NCBI GenBank assembly: GCA_001804285.1
Contig: MHFR01000007.1
Span: 1-32,734 of the forward strand
Direction: 5' to 3'
DNA: 32,734 nucleotides
Source of the DNA: Candidatus Danuiimicrobium aquiferis
GTDB lineage: Bacteria; Omnitrophota; Omnitrophia; Omnitrophales; Danuiimicrobiaceae
The first letter of the stretch is position 1; the number at the start of each line of letters is the position of its first letter. The notes beneath the pieces are model-generated. The model ran no database searches and was not told where the DNA came from. It saw only the letters and a program-made list of their open reading frames with translations. Below, piece by piece: positions 14,410-22,928 of this stretch. The position numbers and the translations under genes were made by a program.

Positions 14410-17400
14410 TTAATTGCTGAGTTTCTCTAATATCTCTTTCACGGCCGGATCAATAACACCGTTTTGAAATTCGACATTCAATGTTTGCCCGTCTGCTAAT
14501 TGGACGTCAAAATACGTGTGCTCGACCCAAATGAGCGTCATCACTTTAACCGTCGGTTCGGATTGCGCCTCTCCGCTCGGCCAAATCGACGCAAGAAATT
14601 CACCCTTGCTTGACACGAACTGAAAACCTTTCACGGCTTTGTCGTATTGATTCAACGTTCCTTCCGCCTGCGTTCGCCATTCCGCGCTTCTTGCATCTAT
14701 CTTCGCTTGCGTTTCTTCTATCATGCCAGGCAATGCATGCAATCTTTCAATTGCATAGGACGTTGAATTGCCCAACTCGTCAACCGCACGATCCACGGGA
14801 TTAACATCTCCCTCCTGCATGAATTTATTATAGTTATCAATCACTTGCGCAGCCAAATCAGCATCTTTAGTTTCTATTGCTTTCGCAAAATCACTGCTAA
14901 AGGTGGCCATGCGATTGATGACATAATGATAAAATGGTAAAATTTCTGAATACATCGGCCGGGGTCCGACATATTTTCCGTTCAATATATCGGAAAGCTC
15001 GCTATACTTCGTTTCAATATCTGCTTTCTGAAGAATAACGGCATTCAGATCACCCAGCAAAGCGTTTAAGTTCGTCAATGCTGCATTAATTTCCGCGTCA
15101 TAAATCGGTATGATCTCTTGCAAAATTGCGTCCAGTACGATTTTTAAATCGCTCGGCTGAGCCGGATCAGTCGTTTCGATATCAATTATCCCGTTTTGGT
15201 TTAGATCCAAGTCCTGAACTGTCCACGGATCCAAATACTTAACGACTTCCAACGCCTTACGATATCCGTCTTCAGCATATTTCAAATCATCGGCATTAAC
15301 CAGACCATCCCAATTAATATCCGCATATCCCCATTGGACATCTATCACATGCCATGAAAATTCCTGGGTTTCGTAGATTTTCGTGAGGGCCGATTGAATA
15401 TCCGCCGTTAATTGTGAAACATCTTCGCCAGTCACCTTGCCGTCACGGTTGTAATCAAACGCGAGCGGATCAACGTTCCCGAAATTCGCCGCATTGAATT
15501 CAAGCACCGCCGCATATGCGTCTTTCGCATACGTTATATCACTCTCGTTTAATCCATTATATCCATCCATATCCAGCGTCCCCGCACTCAATGCTTTCGC
15601 CACCGTCGGCACTTTTTGAATTTGTTGAATGGCTATATTTATATCTCCCGTAAATGCTGCCATATCGGAATTCATATAGTAATAACCATACCCCACCTGT
15701 CCATCATGGTTATAATCCAACGCATCTTTTACTTCCTGAGAAAGATACGGCAACACATTGATGGCATCATTGTAAAGCTGTTCTGCCTTGTTAACATCTT
15801 CCCATGTAATCAATCCCAATTCATCGCGATCAACATTAAACTTGTCCGCCAACCGGTCTGAACTGAGAATATCTGCAAGCATTTTTGCCGAACCTATCCA
15901 ACGCTGGATATCAATCGCATGCTGAACATCCTGTTCTAACAAAACTTCGTCATTCCATGAGATCCCATCATAATCATCATAGTCCAACAATTGTTTCGCT
16001 TCATCCGACAAATACTGCATGTATTGAAATGCATAATTGTAACCATCTTTGACAAGCAGGAGATCACCACCGTCAACAACGCCATCTCCATTCAAATCAA
16101 AGCTTCGATTTTCATATAATTGCCGGATAAACGTATCCACATCAGCCTGATTGATTTCCCCATCCCTATTGATGTCGCCACGGGCTATTTCTTCAGCACT
16201 AACGTTTAACGATGAAAACTCCACCACCGCCCATGCACGATCATAGTCATAATCATCGAGTATTCCATCGCCGTTATAATCCACTCCCCAAGGATTATCC
16301 TCTCCACAATACCACTCATAATAACACACCAATTTTCCGTCTCCGTTCGTATCGGCTAACTTTATTTCTTTTTCCGTCACATTTAACGCCACAGCGCGAA
16401 CAATCCGCTCGAGCTGGTATTGATCCTCTGAATTAACCTTACCGTCTCCATTGATATCGACGAGTCCTTCGCCGATTCGACTAATCCCGTCAGCAAGCTG
16501 ATTCACAATCGCCACCTTTTCCTGAATGGCCGCAATTTCCTGCTTAATTTTATTCACCACAATATCTAAATCGCTCGGATGATCCGGATCGGTCGTTCCG
16601 ATATCAATGACTCCGTTTTGATTTAGATCCAGGGCCTGAATTGTCCACGGATCCAAATACTTAACGACTTCCAATGCTTTACGATATCCGTCCATTGCAT
16701 AGTCGAGATCCTTTTCATCGATCAGCCCATCCCAATTCATATCCACATATCCCCATTGGACATCCATCACACGCCATGAGAAATCCTGAACAAACCAGAT
16801 CTTTTGCTGAAGCTCAAGGTCTCTTACTTTCACAAACATATCTTCATAAGAGTTGAATTGAATCGGGTTTCCGTACTGATTTTCCTCGTATGTTGGCAGA
16901 TAAACCTTTGCCGTTCCGTTGACGACCTCCCTGATTTCCGAAATTTGTGTCCGTATTTCGCACGGAGCTTTAAAGCAAACAATATTACCCTGACTCACTT
17001 CAGACCGGACGATTCTATCTAACGAAACTAGAGGGGGCAGACAATGGCCTTCGGGCATGCACTGAAATAGAGCAACCCTATATTCAAAATTACTTTCAAT
17101 CCGCTGTTCGCCATTCTCTGTCGGTTCAGACATCGTTCGAATATGATATTTTCCATCTTCCATCACATCGAGCGCCAGAACATATTGGTGAAAACCAAAA
17201 CGAGGATGATTGAGCGGATCCAAAGCCATGATCTTTTCCAAGGAAATAACACGCTCGACAATCACCCGTCCGTATTCTTCATAACGGTAATAGTCGATCG
17301 GAGAATCCGTTTTCTGGATTCCGTTCACAAATTCCTCCCACCCCACCCTCATGATACGGCCATTCTGATCATAAGAAACATGCGCATATTTCGCATTTTG

Positions 17401-20400
17401 ACCGTCTCCCCACTGACCTAATTCCAAGTATTCAATTTTCCCGTCTCTAAAATTACAATCACCGCCATTGAAATACTTAAAACCACCAAGCGGATCCAAT
17501 AAACGAGCCTCTTTAAAAAATACAGCATCTCCATTCTTAGGCTTAATCTCAATATAAAATGTGTACGGATCTATCGCGAGCTCATCAAACGATGTGATCT
17601 TAAGAGACACCACTTCTTTCAATTCTTCGATTGATAACCCGGTGAGAAGTGATAGATCTCGAAACGTAGCTTCCCGAGCCTTTTCCCGCTGAATGGCTCC
17701 TTTGATCATTTCAAGCACATTTGTTTCATCCTCCCAGGTCACCTTACCATCCTTATTAACATCCAATCCCATGTTAAGGTTCAGATATGCTTCACGATCC
17801 GCGGCAGATTCCGGCCGGTAAAAATAATATGTCTTTCCGTCAAGATTCCAGTCCATGTGTTCCTTAGGGCCCCAGCCAACCCATGAGTAATAACTCGTGC
17901 ATTTTCCGGTTGTATCACACTTCGGAGGTGTCCCCGGTGATAATTCGTTAAAATGAATAAAATCATCGTATGCCTTCTGAGCAAATATTAAATCGTTATC
18001 ATCAACTATTCCATCACGGTTCATATCAAAATCCTGAGCTTGAATAGCCTGATTCACTTGATTTATCTGTGCAATGGTTGTCTTCATAGACTCAAATAAT
18101 CTGACCGCTTCAAGCACTTTTTCTAAACTTTCAACTTTGCTGTTAGACATACTCATCCAGGACGGAATTTGAACATCCCCATAACTCCAACTGCTGGTTA
18201 TTTTTCCGTTTTGCTGATTGGATCCACTACTATAATTAAATTTGGACACCAGCTCTAACGTCTCCTGATTTAAATGAGCAAATCTCTGATACTTGCTTTG
18301 ATAGGAATATTCAATGGTGGAATATTTATATATAGAGTTATAAGAATATTCCCGGTTAACCACAATTCCGGCCAGCATCTGATTCGAATAATCGTAGTTA
18401 TCCGTATACACTTGATCTACATACTGATAGTTGGTTTGCTTGCCATTCTGGATTGAAAACCCGCTTTGACGAATAGTCCACTTCACGGATGTCGGCTTGC
18501 CCAATCCGGGCGTGATATATGTTCCATATGAAATATCTGCCGTACGATAAATCGAATAACTCGAAACATATTTCGTACTGCCATAAGTATACTCATATCG
18601 ATTTTCCGATATAAACACAGCTTGCGCCGATACGATATAAAAGCCAAACGGCACTCCTTCAATTTGCGCAGGCGCTCGATAAGCAAACTGATAAACAATC
18701 GTAACCGGCAATTTATTCCCGTATGAATCAAAAATGTCAATCAGCCGGTTCGCGCCTAAATTGCCTGTATAATTTTTCAAATTCACCGTTACTTTTTTAT
18801 TCGTCAAATCGATTTCAATTAAGCCTTCGATTGCTTTCAGCTGCTCATCCGAAAGTCCGAACGCCTTTGCAAGATCCGCCATAACCATGGCCTTAACTTT
18901 GTGTTCCGATTCATCCGTCTTTGACAATAATCTTGCCGAATAACTCGTTTCATTCCAATTCGACGTGGTTATAGACACCTCATACTTATATGTCACTTCG
19001 CCATACTGAAGATCAAACGTCACCTTGCTGTAACAAGTCGGAGGAATTGACATCGTGCACATGCCGGTAGAATCAAGCTTATAGTTACTGAGCATTAATC
19101 TATCTATCTTTTCATTCTGAACTTCCAACAAATCAATAATCGAAGCTTCAACCGCTTTAACGTCAGGCATCATGCCAATATTCAGTTTGCCTTCTGCCGT
19201 CTCAACGTTTTGATTGAAATCGACCCTTACTTTAACCCTATTGCCATTGGAATCCGCCGGACGGACAAAAATTGCGCCGATGACCGGATTTCCGGGACGA
19301 TACAATTCATCACCTGTTGTGTCCGCCACCCCGTCGCCATTAGCATCTACAATCTCCATAGGCAACACCAGCCCATAAAGATATTCGATCCACGAACCAT
19401 CACGCGGATTAATATCCCGGAAAATGTTGCCTGTTTGTGGATCTATTTCATGAATCATTACAATTTCTTTGCTGCTTTGAGCAAGCAAGTAATCGAATTT
19501 TCGGTAGGGATTCGTTCCGTCAAAATTAACCGAGTTCACCAATAAAGACACCCGTACCCTCAGGGGTTCTCTATATTGATTTTGATCCAAAATTAAACCG
19601 GTCCGATTAAGATCTTGCGATTTAATTTCTCCCACAACAATCTCATCCTTTACCGGAATTTCAATCTTCATCGGTTGAATCACAATCGATTGAAGCATGA
19701 TGCCTTCCCGGTTCCGGAGATCGTTGATGGCATGGATTGCGGCATCTTTATACGGATCTATCCTGCCGGCATGAAACTCGTACTCGTTTTGATAGAGTTT
19801 AAGCAAAACCAAATAACCATTAACGAGGTTCATCGTGCACATCTGGCCGGGTTGATCCCAACCGACACAGCCATTCGTCCATTGTATGGGGTCAGCCTTC
19901 AAAACTTCAATAGATTTTTTTTCTTCATCCGTAAGACCCAATGCTTCGGCAAGATTTGAAACGGCTCGTTCAATCGCTGCTTTTCTCTCCGCGTTCGACT
20001 CTTCTTCAACCCTCCGCGCCCAATCGAGAAGTTGTTCGAGACTTTGGAAAGCGTCATTTTTATGTATGCTTCCGTCCGGCAGTGTCAAAACTGCTGAAGT
20101 GCCTTGAATTTGAATATTCGATACTTCTGCAAGCTCGGCAGCACGAACAATCGAAGCTAACACAGGCGGAGGATTGACACAGATCGCTCCGGGAACACAT
20201 CTAACCATCGCTTGGAGGTAGATAAACTCACTATGTATTTTCTTCCCTCCAAGAGACGGCTCATCCATTTTTAGAATATAATATTTACCGTCATTTAAAA
20301 CCTGCAACGTCATAATCGTCGGCTCACTTGACAAGGGGCTTTCACATTTTCCTGTAACGCTGTCACATATAACATCCAACTGCGGCCCTTCCGGATATCT

Positions 20401-22458
20401 CCGAATTTCTATCTCATTTTCATTATTAGCCGGCCGGCTATAAACATCGCGATAAATGAGCTGCGGAATCTCATAACCAAAACCATCAGTCCATTGAATT
20501 TCGCTGATCTCATTCGCTTCATAAGTTATGCGCGCTGCTCTCGGCGCGTAAATAGTAATCACCCCGGGTTCCATTTCTTGCCCGTACCAACTCATCGTAG
20601 CAGATTTAACACGCAACCCGCTCGGATATTGAGAAATGTCTTCGGCGGTATCTTGGCCGGGCTGGACTTCCCATAAAACGCGCTCTAAATTATAAACAGC
20701 AATACTTGAAAGTTTTCCGTTTCCTAACACATCAATTAAACGGCTGTTCGCCATTTTGATATCGCTGTCTCTGAAATAAATGACAGCAGTCAACTTTTCT
20801 TTGTTAACCTCTACATGTTTGATCACAGCTATCAAGTCCTCATTCGAAAGCCCGGTGGTCTTGCTCAATTCCGTCACGGCAGCTTTAGCCACCTCATGTT
20901 CACTCCTTGCGTCTTTCACTAGACTCAAAGCGCTATCAACATAATTCTTAATTTCTCCTCTTGGATCGATAGGCTTTTGGATCATGTCTTCAATCCATGG
21001 CGGCTGGGCTGGGAATAACTCTTCGAGTTTCAGAAGTTCATCCAAGGTTTGAGCTGCGCTCACTTCTTCCCTATAGGCATTAAGGCGGGCCATATAATCA
21101 TTCCAAATTGGGAGTTTACTCATAATTCGGTCCATGATGGTTTTGAGAAATACCTGATAATCGTTGATTCGCCCCGGCAGTTTATTCTGAGTATACGCAT
21201 CTACCTCTTCAATTAGACTTTTCATCTTAGCAACCGTTTCATCGGTCACCCAGCTTTCGCTTATGGCGCTCACTAAATTCGATTTCGCATTTGCCAGTGC
21301 CTGTTGTAAATCTGCAATGTCCAAGTTGAAAACCTCATACTCTTTTTGAAACTCCGCCAAAGTCGTTTCCAAAACATCGATATATCCCCGCGCATCTTGT
21401 GTTGCTTGATCTGTTTTATTTAAAAGCTCCGCGCGCTTTTTTTCAACATCGTCAATAATCGTTCCAGAACGGCGATCAATCTTATAAATCCATTTTTGAT
21501 TTCCGGAAGACAACGACACTTCATATAAAATCTTGCCATCGGAAGAAGATGGTTCTAAAACGACACTGGAATCAATCAAAATACCGGCAATATCTATTCC
21601 TCTGGCCACAAGATCGGCCATTGCTACGATGGCTGCTTGTTTTCCATAATCAAGTACCGCTCGAATATATGATAGATTTCCCATATCCCCGTGGTATTCA
21701 TATATATTATTAAACAATTTAACTTTAGCGATAAATCCGTTGCTAATGGGAAACCCCGTACACGACATACCGGGTTCAGGCCACCCCAAACAACCATCGC
21801 TCCACTGAGTTTGAGTTGCTTCGACAACCTCGGGTTGGACGTTGGAATCCGGGTGCAATGTGATACCATATTTGCCCAGCGAATTTATTAAATCATTAGC
21901 GACAAACGCCTTCACACTTTCCGGAACGAGACCATCATCCGGATAAAGTTCCTTCACCTGAAATACCGTATCTGCAAGAACAATCGTGCTATCGTTATTG
22001 GTCGTATAAATTCTTCCGGGTTCGTCTTTCAACAAAATGACACCCGCATCATTCTTTGAAATAGAATATTGCATACCGCTTACAACAATCAGCGAATTGC
22101 CATCCGCTCCCACAGTACTCCGATATAGAACTGTTTCCGGAGCTTTGAGAGGGGTCAACTCAATCTCGACAGGCTTCTGGATCTCTTCAACAGGCTGAAG
22201 CGGGGACGTATCCATTAAAAATTGCTCGCTGGTGACCATCGCCGGTTGAGGTTGTGGCTGTGCCTGTTCCGCCTGCTTTTGCTGCTCCGCAAGCGTTAGC
22301 TCTGACTGCTGACGATCGGCTTCAGACACACCCGTCGCGTCAAGCGCAGAAAAGGCCATTGGCGTGGGCCCTAACGCAAAACTCGCAATAATCATCACTG
22401 ACAAAATTTTCGCACACCACCAATTTCGAATTGCGCTTATTTTAATTTCTGTTTTCAT
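14410..22458 (-). CDS. Giant secreted modular dockerin-repeat protein (~2,682 aa)
   Basis: The start is the ATG at 22458, with GAGGAGG 8 nt upstream; the frame stays open 22 codons earlier without support. A Sec signal peptide (basic start, hydrophobic core, cleavage near AFSA, residue ~37) is followed by a Gln/Pro/Glu-rich segment. Modules recur: a Cys-Gly-Trp module (W-S-D-G-C-L-G-W...PG..C) near residues 215-280 and again near 860-930; short helical starts of the GLSxEEL/GLTDEEK kind, four times; and beta-rich stretches with LNDGKYYI/MEDGKYHI. From about residue 1470 there are at least 12 DxNxDG-type calcium loops, densest at about 1900-2435. The C-terminus is partly coiled coil, without a recognisable cell-wall or surface anchor. 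I see no catalytic domain; an extracellular calcium-stabilised scaffold or adhesin is plausible. It has its own promoter candidate and terminator. Confidence 0.85.
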   Translation of the reverse strand: MKTEIKISAIRNWWCAKILSVMIIASFALGPTPMAFSALDATGVSEADRQQSELTLAEQQKQAEQAQPQPQPAMVTSEQFLMDTSPLQPVEEIQKPVEIELTPLKAPETVLYRSTVGADGNSLIVVSGMQYSISKNDAGVILLKDEPGRIYTTNNDSTIVLADTVFQVKELYPDDGLVPESVKAFVANDLINSLGKYGITLHPDSNVQPEVVEATQTQWSDGCLGWPEPGMSCTGFPISNGFIAKVKLFNNIYEYHGDMGNLSYIRAVLDYGKQAAIVAMADLVARGIDIAGILIDSSVVLEPSSSDGKILYEVSLSSGNQKWIYKIDRRSGTIIDDVEKKRAELLNKTDQATQDARGYIDVLETTLAEFQKEYEVFNLDIADLQQALANAKSNLVSAISESWVTDETVAKMKSLIEEVDAYTQNKLPGRINDYQVFLKTIMDRIMSKLPIWNDYMARLNAYREEVSAAQTLDELLKLEELFPAQPPWIEDMIQKPIDPRGEIKNYVDSALSLVKDARSEHEVAKAAVTELSKTTGLSNEDLIAVIKHVEVNKEKLTAVIYFRDSDIKMANSRLIDVLGNGKLSSIAVYNLERVLWEVQPGQDTAEDISQYPSGLRVKSATMSWYGQEMEPGVITIYAPRAARITYEANEISEIQWTDGFGYEIPQLIYRDVYSRPANNENEIEIRRYPEGPQLDVICDSVTGKCESPLSSEPTIMTLQVLNDGKYYILKMDEPSLGGKKIHSEFIYLQAMVRCVPGAICVNPPPVLASIVRAAELAEVSNIQIQGTSAVLTLPDGSIHKNDAFQSLEQLLDWARRVEEESNAERKAAIERAVSNLAEALGLTDEEKKSIEVLKADPIQWTNGCVGWDQPGQMCTMNLVNGYLVLLKLYQNEYEFHAGRIDPYKDAAIHAINDLRNREGIMLQSIVIQPMKIEIPVKDEIVVGEIKSQDLNRTGLILDQNQYREPLRVRVSLLVNSVNFDGTNPYRKFDYLLAQSSKEIVMIHEIDPQTGNIFRDINPRDGSWIEYLYGLVLPMEIVDANGDGVADTTGDELYRPGNPVIGAIFVRPADSNGNRVKVRVDFNQNVETAEGKLNIGMMPDVKAVEASIIDLLEVQNEKIDRLMLSNYKLDSTGMCTMSIPPTCYSKVTFDLQYGEVTYKYEVSITTSNWNETSYSARLLSKTDESEHKVKAMVMADLAKAFGLSDEQLKAIEGLIEIDLTNKKVTVNLKNYTGNLGANRLIDIFDSYGNKLPVTIVYQFAYRAPAQIEGVPFGFYIVSAQAVFISENRYEYTYGSTKYVSSYSIYRTADISYGTYITPGLGKPTSVKWTIRQSGFSIQNGKQTNYQYVDQVYTDNYDYSNQMLAGIVVNREYSYNSIYKYSTIEYSYQSKYQRFAHLNQETLELVSKFNYSSGSNQQNGKITSSWSYGDVQIPSWMSMSNSKVESLEKVLEAVRLFESMKTTIAQINQVNQAIQAQDFDMNRDGIVDDNDLIFAQKAYDDFIHFNELSPGTPPKCDTTGKCTSYYSWVGWGPKEHMDWNLDGKTYYFYRPESAADREAYLNLNMGLDVNKDGKVTWEDETNVLEMIKGAIQREKAREATFRDLSLLTGLSIEELKEVVSLKITSFDELAIDPYTFYIEIKPKNGDAVFFKEARLLDPLGGFKYFNGGDCNFRDGKIEYLELGQWGDGQNAKYAHVSYDQNGRIMRVGWEEFVNGIQKTDSPIDYYRYEEYGRVIVERVISLEKIMALDPLNHPRFGFHQYVLALDVMEDGKYHIRTMSEPTENGEQRIESNFEYRVALFQCMPEGHCLPPLVSLDRIVRSEVSQGNIVCFKAPCEIRTQISEIREVVNGTAKVYLPTYEENQYGNPIQFNSYEDMFVKVRDLELQQKIWFVQDFSWRVMDVQWGYVDMNWDGLIDEKDLDYAMDGYRKALEVVKYLDPWTIQALDLNQNGVIDIGTTDPDHPSDLDIVVNKIKQEIAAIQEKVAIVNQLADGISRIGEGLVDINGDGKVNSEDQYQLERIVRAVALNVTEKEIKLADTNGDGKLVCYYEWYCGEDNPWGVDYNGDGILDDYDYDRAWAVVEFSSLNVSAEEIARGDINRDGEINQADVDTFIRQLYENRSFDLNGDGVVDGGDLLLVKDGYNYAFQYMQYLSDEAKQLLDYDDYDGISWNDEVLLEQDVQHAIDIQRWIGSAKMLADILSSDRLADKFNVDRDELGLITWEDVNKAEQLYNDAINVLPYLSQEVKDALDYNHDGQVGYGYYYMNSDMAAFTGDINIAIQQIQKVPTVAKALSAGTLDMDGYNGLNESDITYAKDAYAAVLEFNAANFGNVDPLAFDYNRDGKVTGEDVSQLTADIQSALTKIYETQEFSWHVIDVQWGYADINWDGLVNADDLKYAEDGYRKALEVVKYLDPWTVQDLDLNQNGIIDIETTDPAQPSDLKIVLDAILQEIIPIYDAEINAALTNLNALLGDLNAVILQKADIETKYSELSDILNGKYVGPRPMYSEILPFYHYVINRMATFSSDFAKAIETKDADLAAQVIDNYNKFMQEGDVNPVDRAVDELGNSTSYAIERLHALPGMIEETQAKIDARSAEWRTQAEGTLNQYDKAVKGFQFVSSKGEFLASIWPSGEAQSEPTVKVMTLIWVEHTYFDVQLADGQTLNVEFQNGVIDPAVKEILEKLSN
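15115..15363 (-). repeat. Internal duplicated two-loop dockerin block, copy 2
   Basis: Encodes an ~84-aa block (from FSWHVIDVQWGYADINWDG to the DPAQPSDLKI segment) nearly identical in protein to the block at 16550-16790, including the unusual DLNQNG(V/I)IDI(G/E)TTDP loop. Nucleotide similarity is also high, which points to a fairly recent in-gene duplication. Confidence 0.8.
16550..16790 (-). repeat. Internal duplicated two-loop dockerin block, copy 1
   Basis: The partner of the block at 15115-15363: FSWRVMDVQWGYVDMNWDG through DPDHPSDLDI, within the giant protein gene. The two copies are separated by about 1.2 kb that holds other, more diverged calcium-loop repeats. Confidence 0.8.
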
Positions 22459-22556
22459 GTTCAATTCCTCCTCGAGCAATTTTTGAAAATCAACCAAATA
22501 AAACCACTTTGTTTTGAGAATCAATTATGAAGCCCCAAAGACCTTCCTTAAAATAA

Positions 22557-22584
22557 AAAATAACACACCCTAATCTCGATGCAA
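22557..22584 (-). promoter_or_regulatory. Candidate promoter of the giant protein gene
   Basis: Minus-strand -35 TTGCAT (22579-22584), 16-nt spacer, -10 TATTTT (22557-22562), about 92 nt before the preferred ATG. The -35 lies in a 12-mer (AACTTGCATCGA) that is identical in the thrS promoter. The rest of 22585-22928 is AT-rich and gene-poor; see the separate entries for what it holds. Confidence 0.4.
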
Positions 22585-22805
22585 GTTTACGAGAAAAAAA
22601 TTTAAACTTTTTTGACTTGATTAAAAAGTCGAAGCGATGAGCTAAAAGGTAGTTAGAATAATTCGACGTAAAATTTAACATTGTTCCTCCCACAGCTAAA
22701 AAGTACCCGATGATCCTTTGAAGGACAAAATGTTTCGGGCGAACGGTCGAAAAAGGGTTATAAACGGTCCGAATCAAAGTATGAGCGGTCAGTTAGAAAG
22801 ACAAG

Positions 22806-22835
22806 AAAAAAGAGATTTTATGGATCCTCTTTTTT
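22806..22835. terminator. Weak candidate terminator after pheT
   Basis: AAAAAAGAG (22806-22814) and CTCTTTTTT (22827-22835) form a 9-bp, AT-rich stem about 100 nt beyond the pheT stop. The T-rich arm could act in either direction, but the stem is weak and the T-run is inside it. Confidence 0.35.
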
Positions 22836-22891
22836 TATTGATAGGAGGATTTGATGATTGAAATTTTATTGCATCGCCAAAGCGATTCACT

Positions 22892-22912
22892 ATACGCTAC
22901 ACGCTAAACGCT
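22892..22912. repeat. Three tandem heptamers (xxACGCT)
   Basis: ATACGCT ACACGCT AAACGCT lie in tandem between the end of pheT and the orphan ribosome site at 22843. The array is short, with no known function. Confidence 0.5.
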
Positions 22913-22928
22913 GTACATGCGCTATCAC

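Noticed and set aside
14410-22458. Cellulosome scaffoldin
   Set aside because: Dockerin-like calcium loops are many, but no cohesin, carbohydrate-binding or glycoside hydrolase domain is recognisable.
22490-22777. 95-aa minus-strand frame upstream of the giant gene
   Set aside because: Low-complexity AT-rich sequence without a ribosome site; it covers the promoter and leader of the giant gene.
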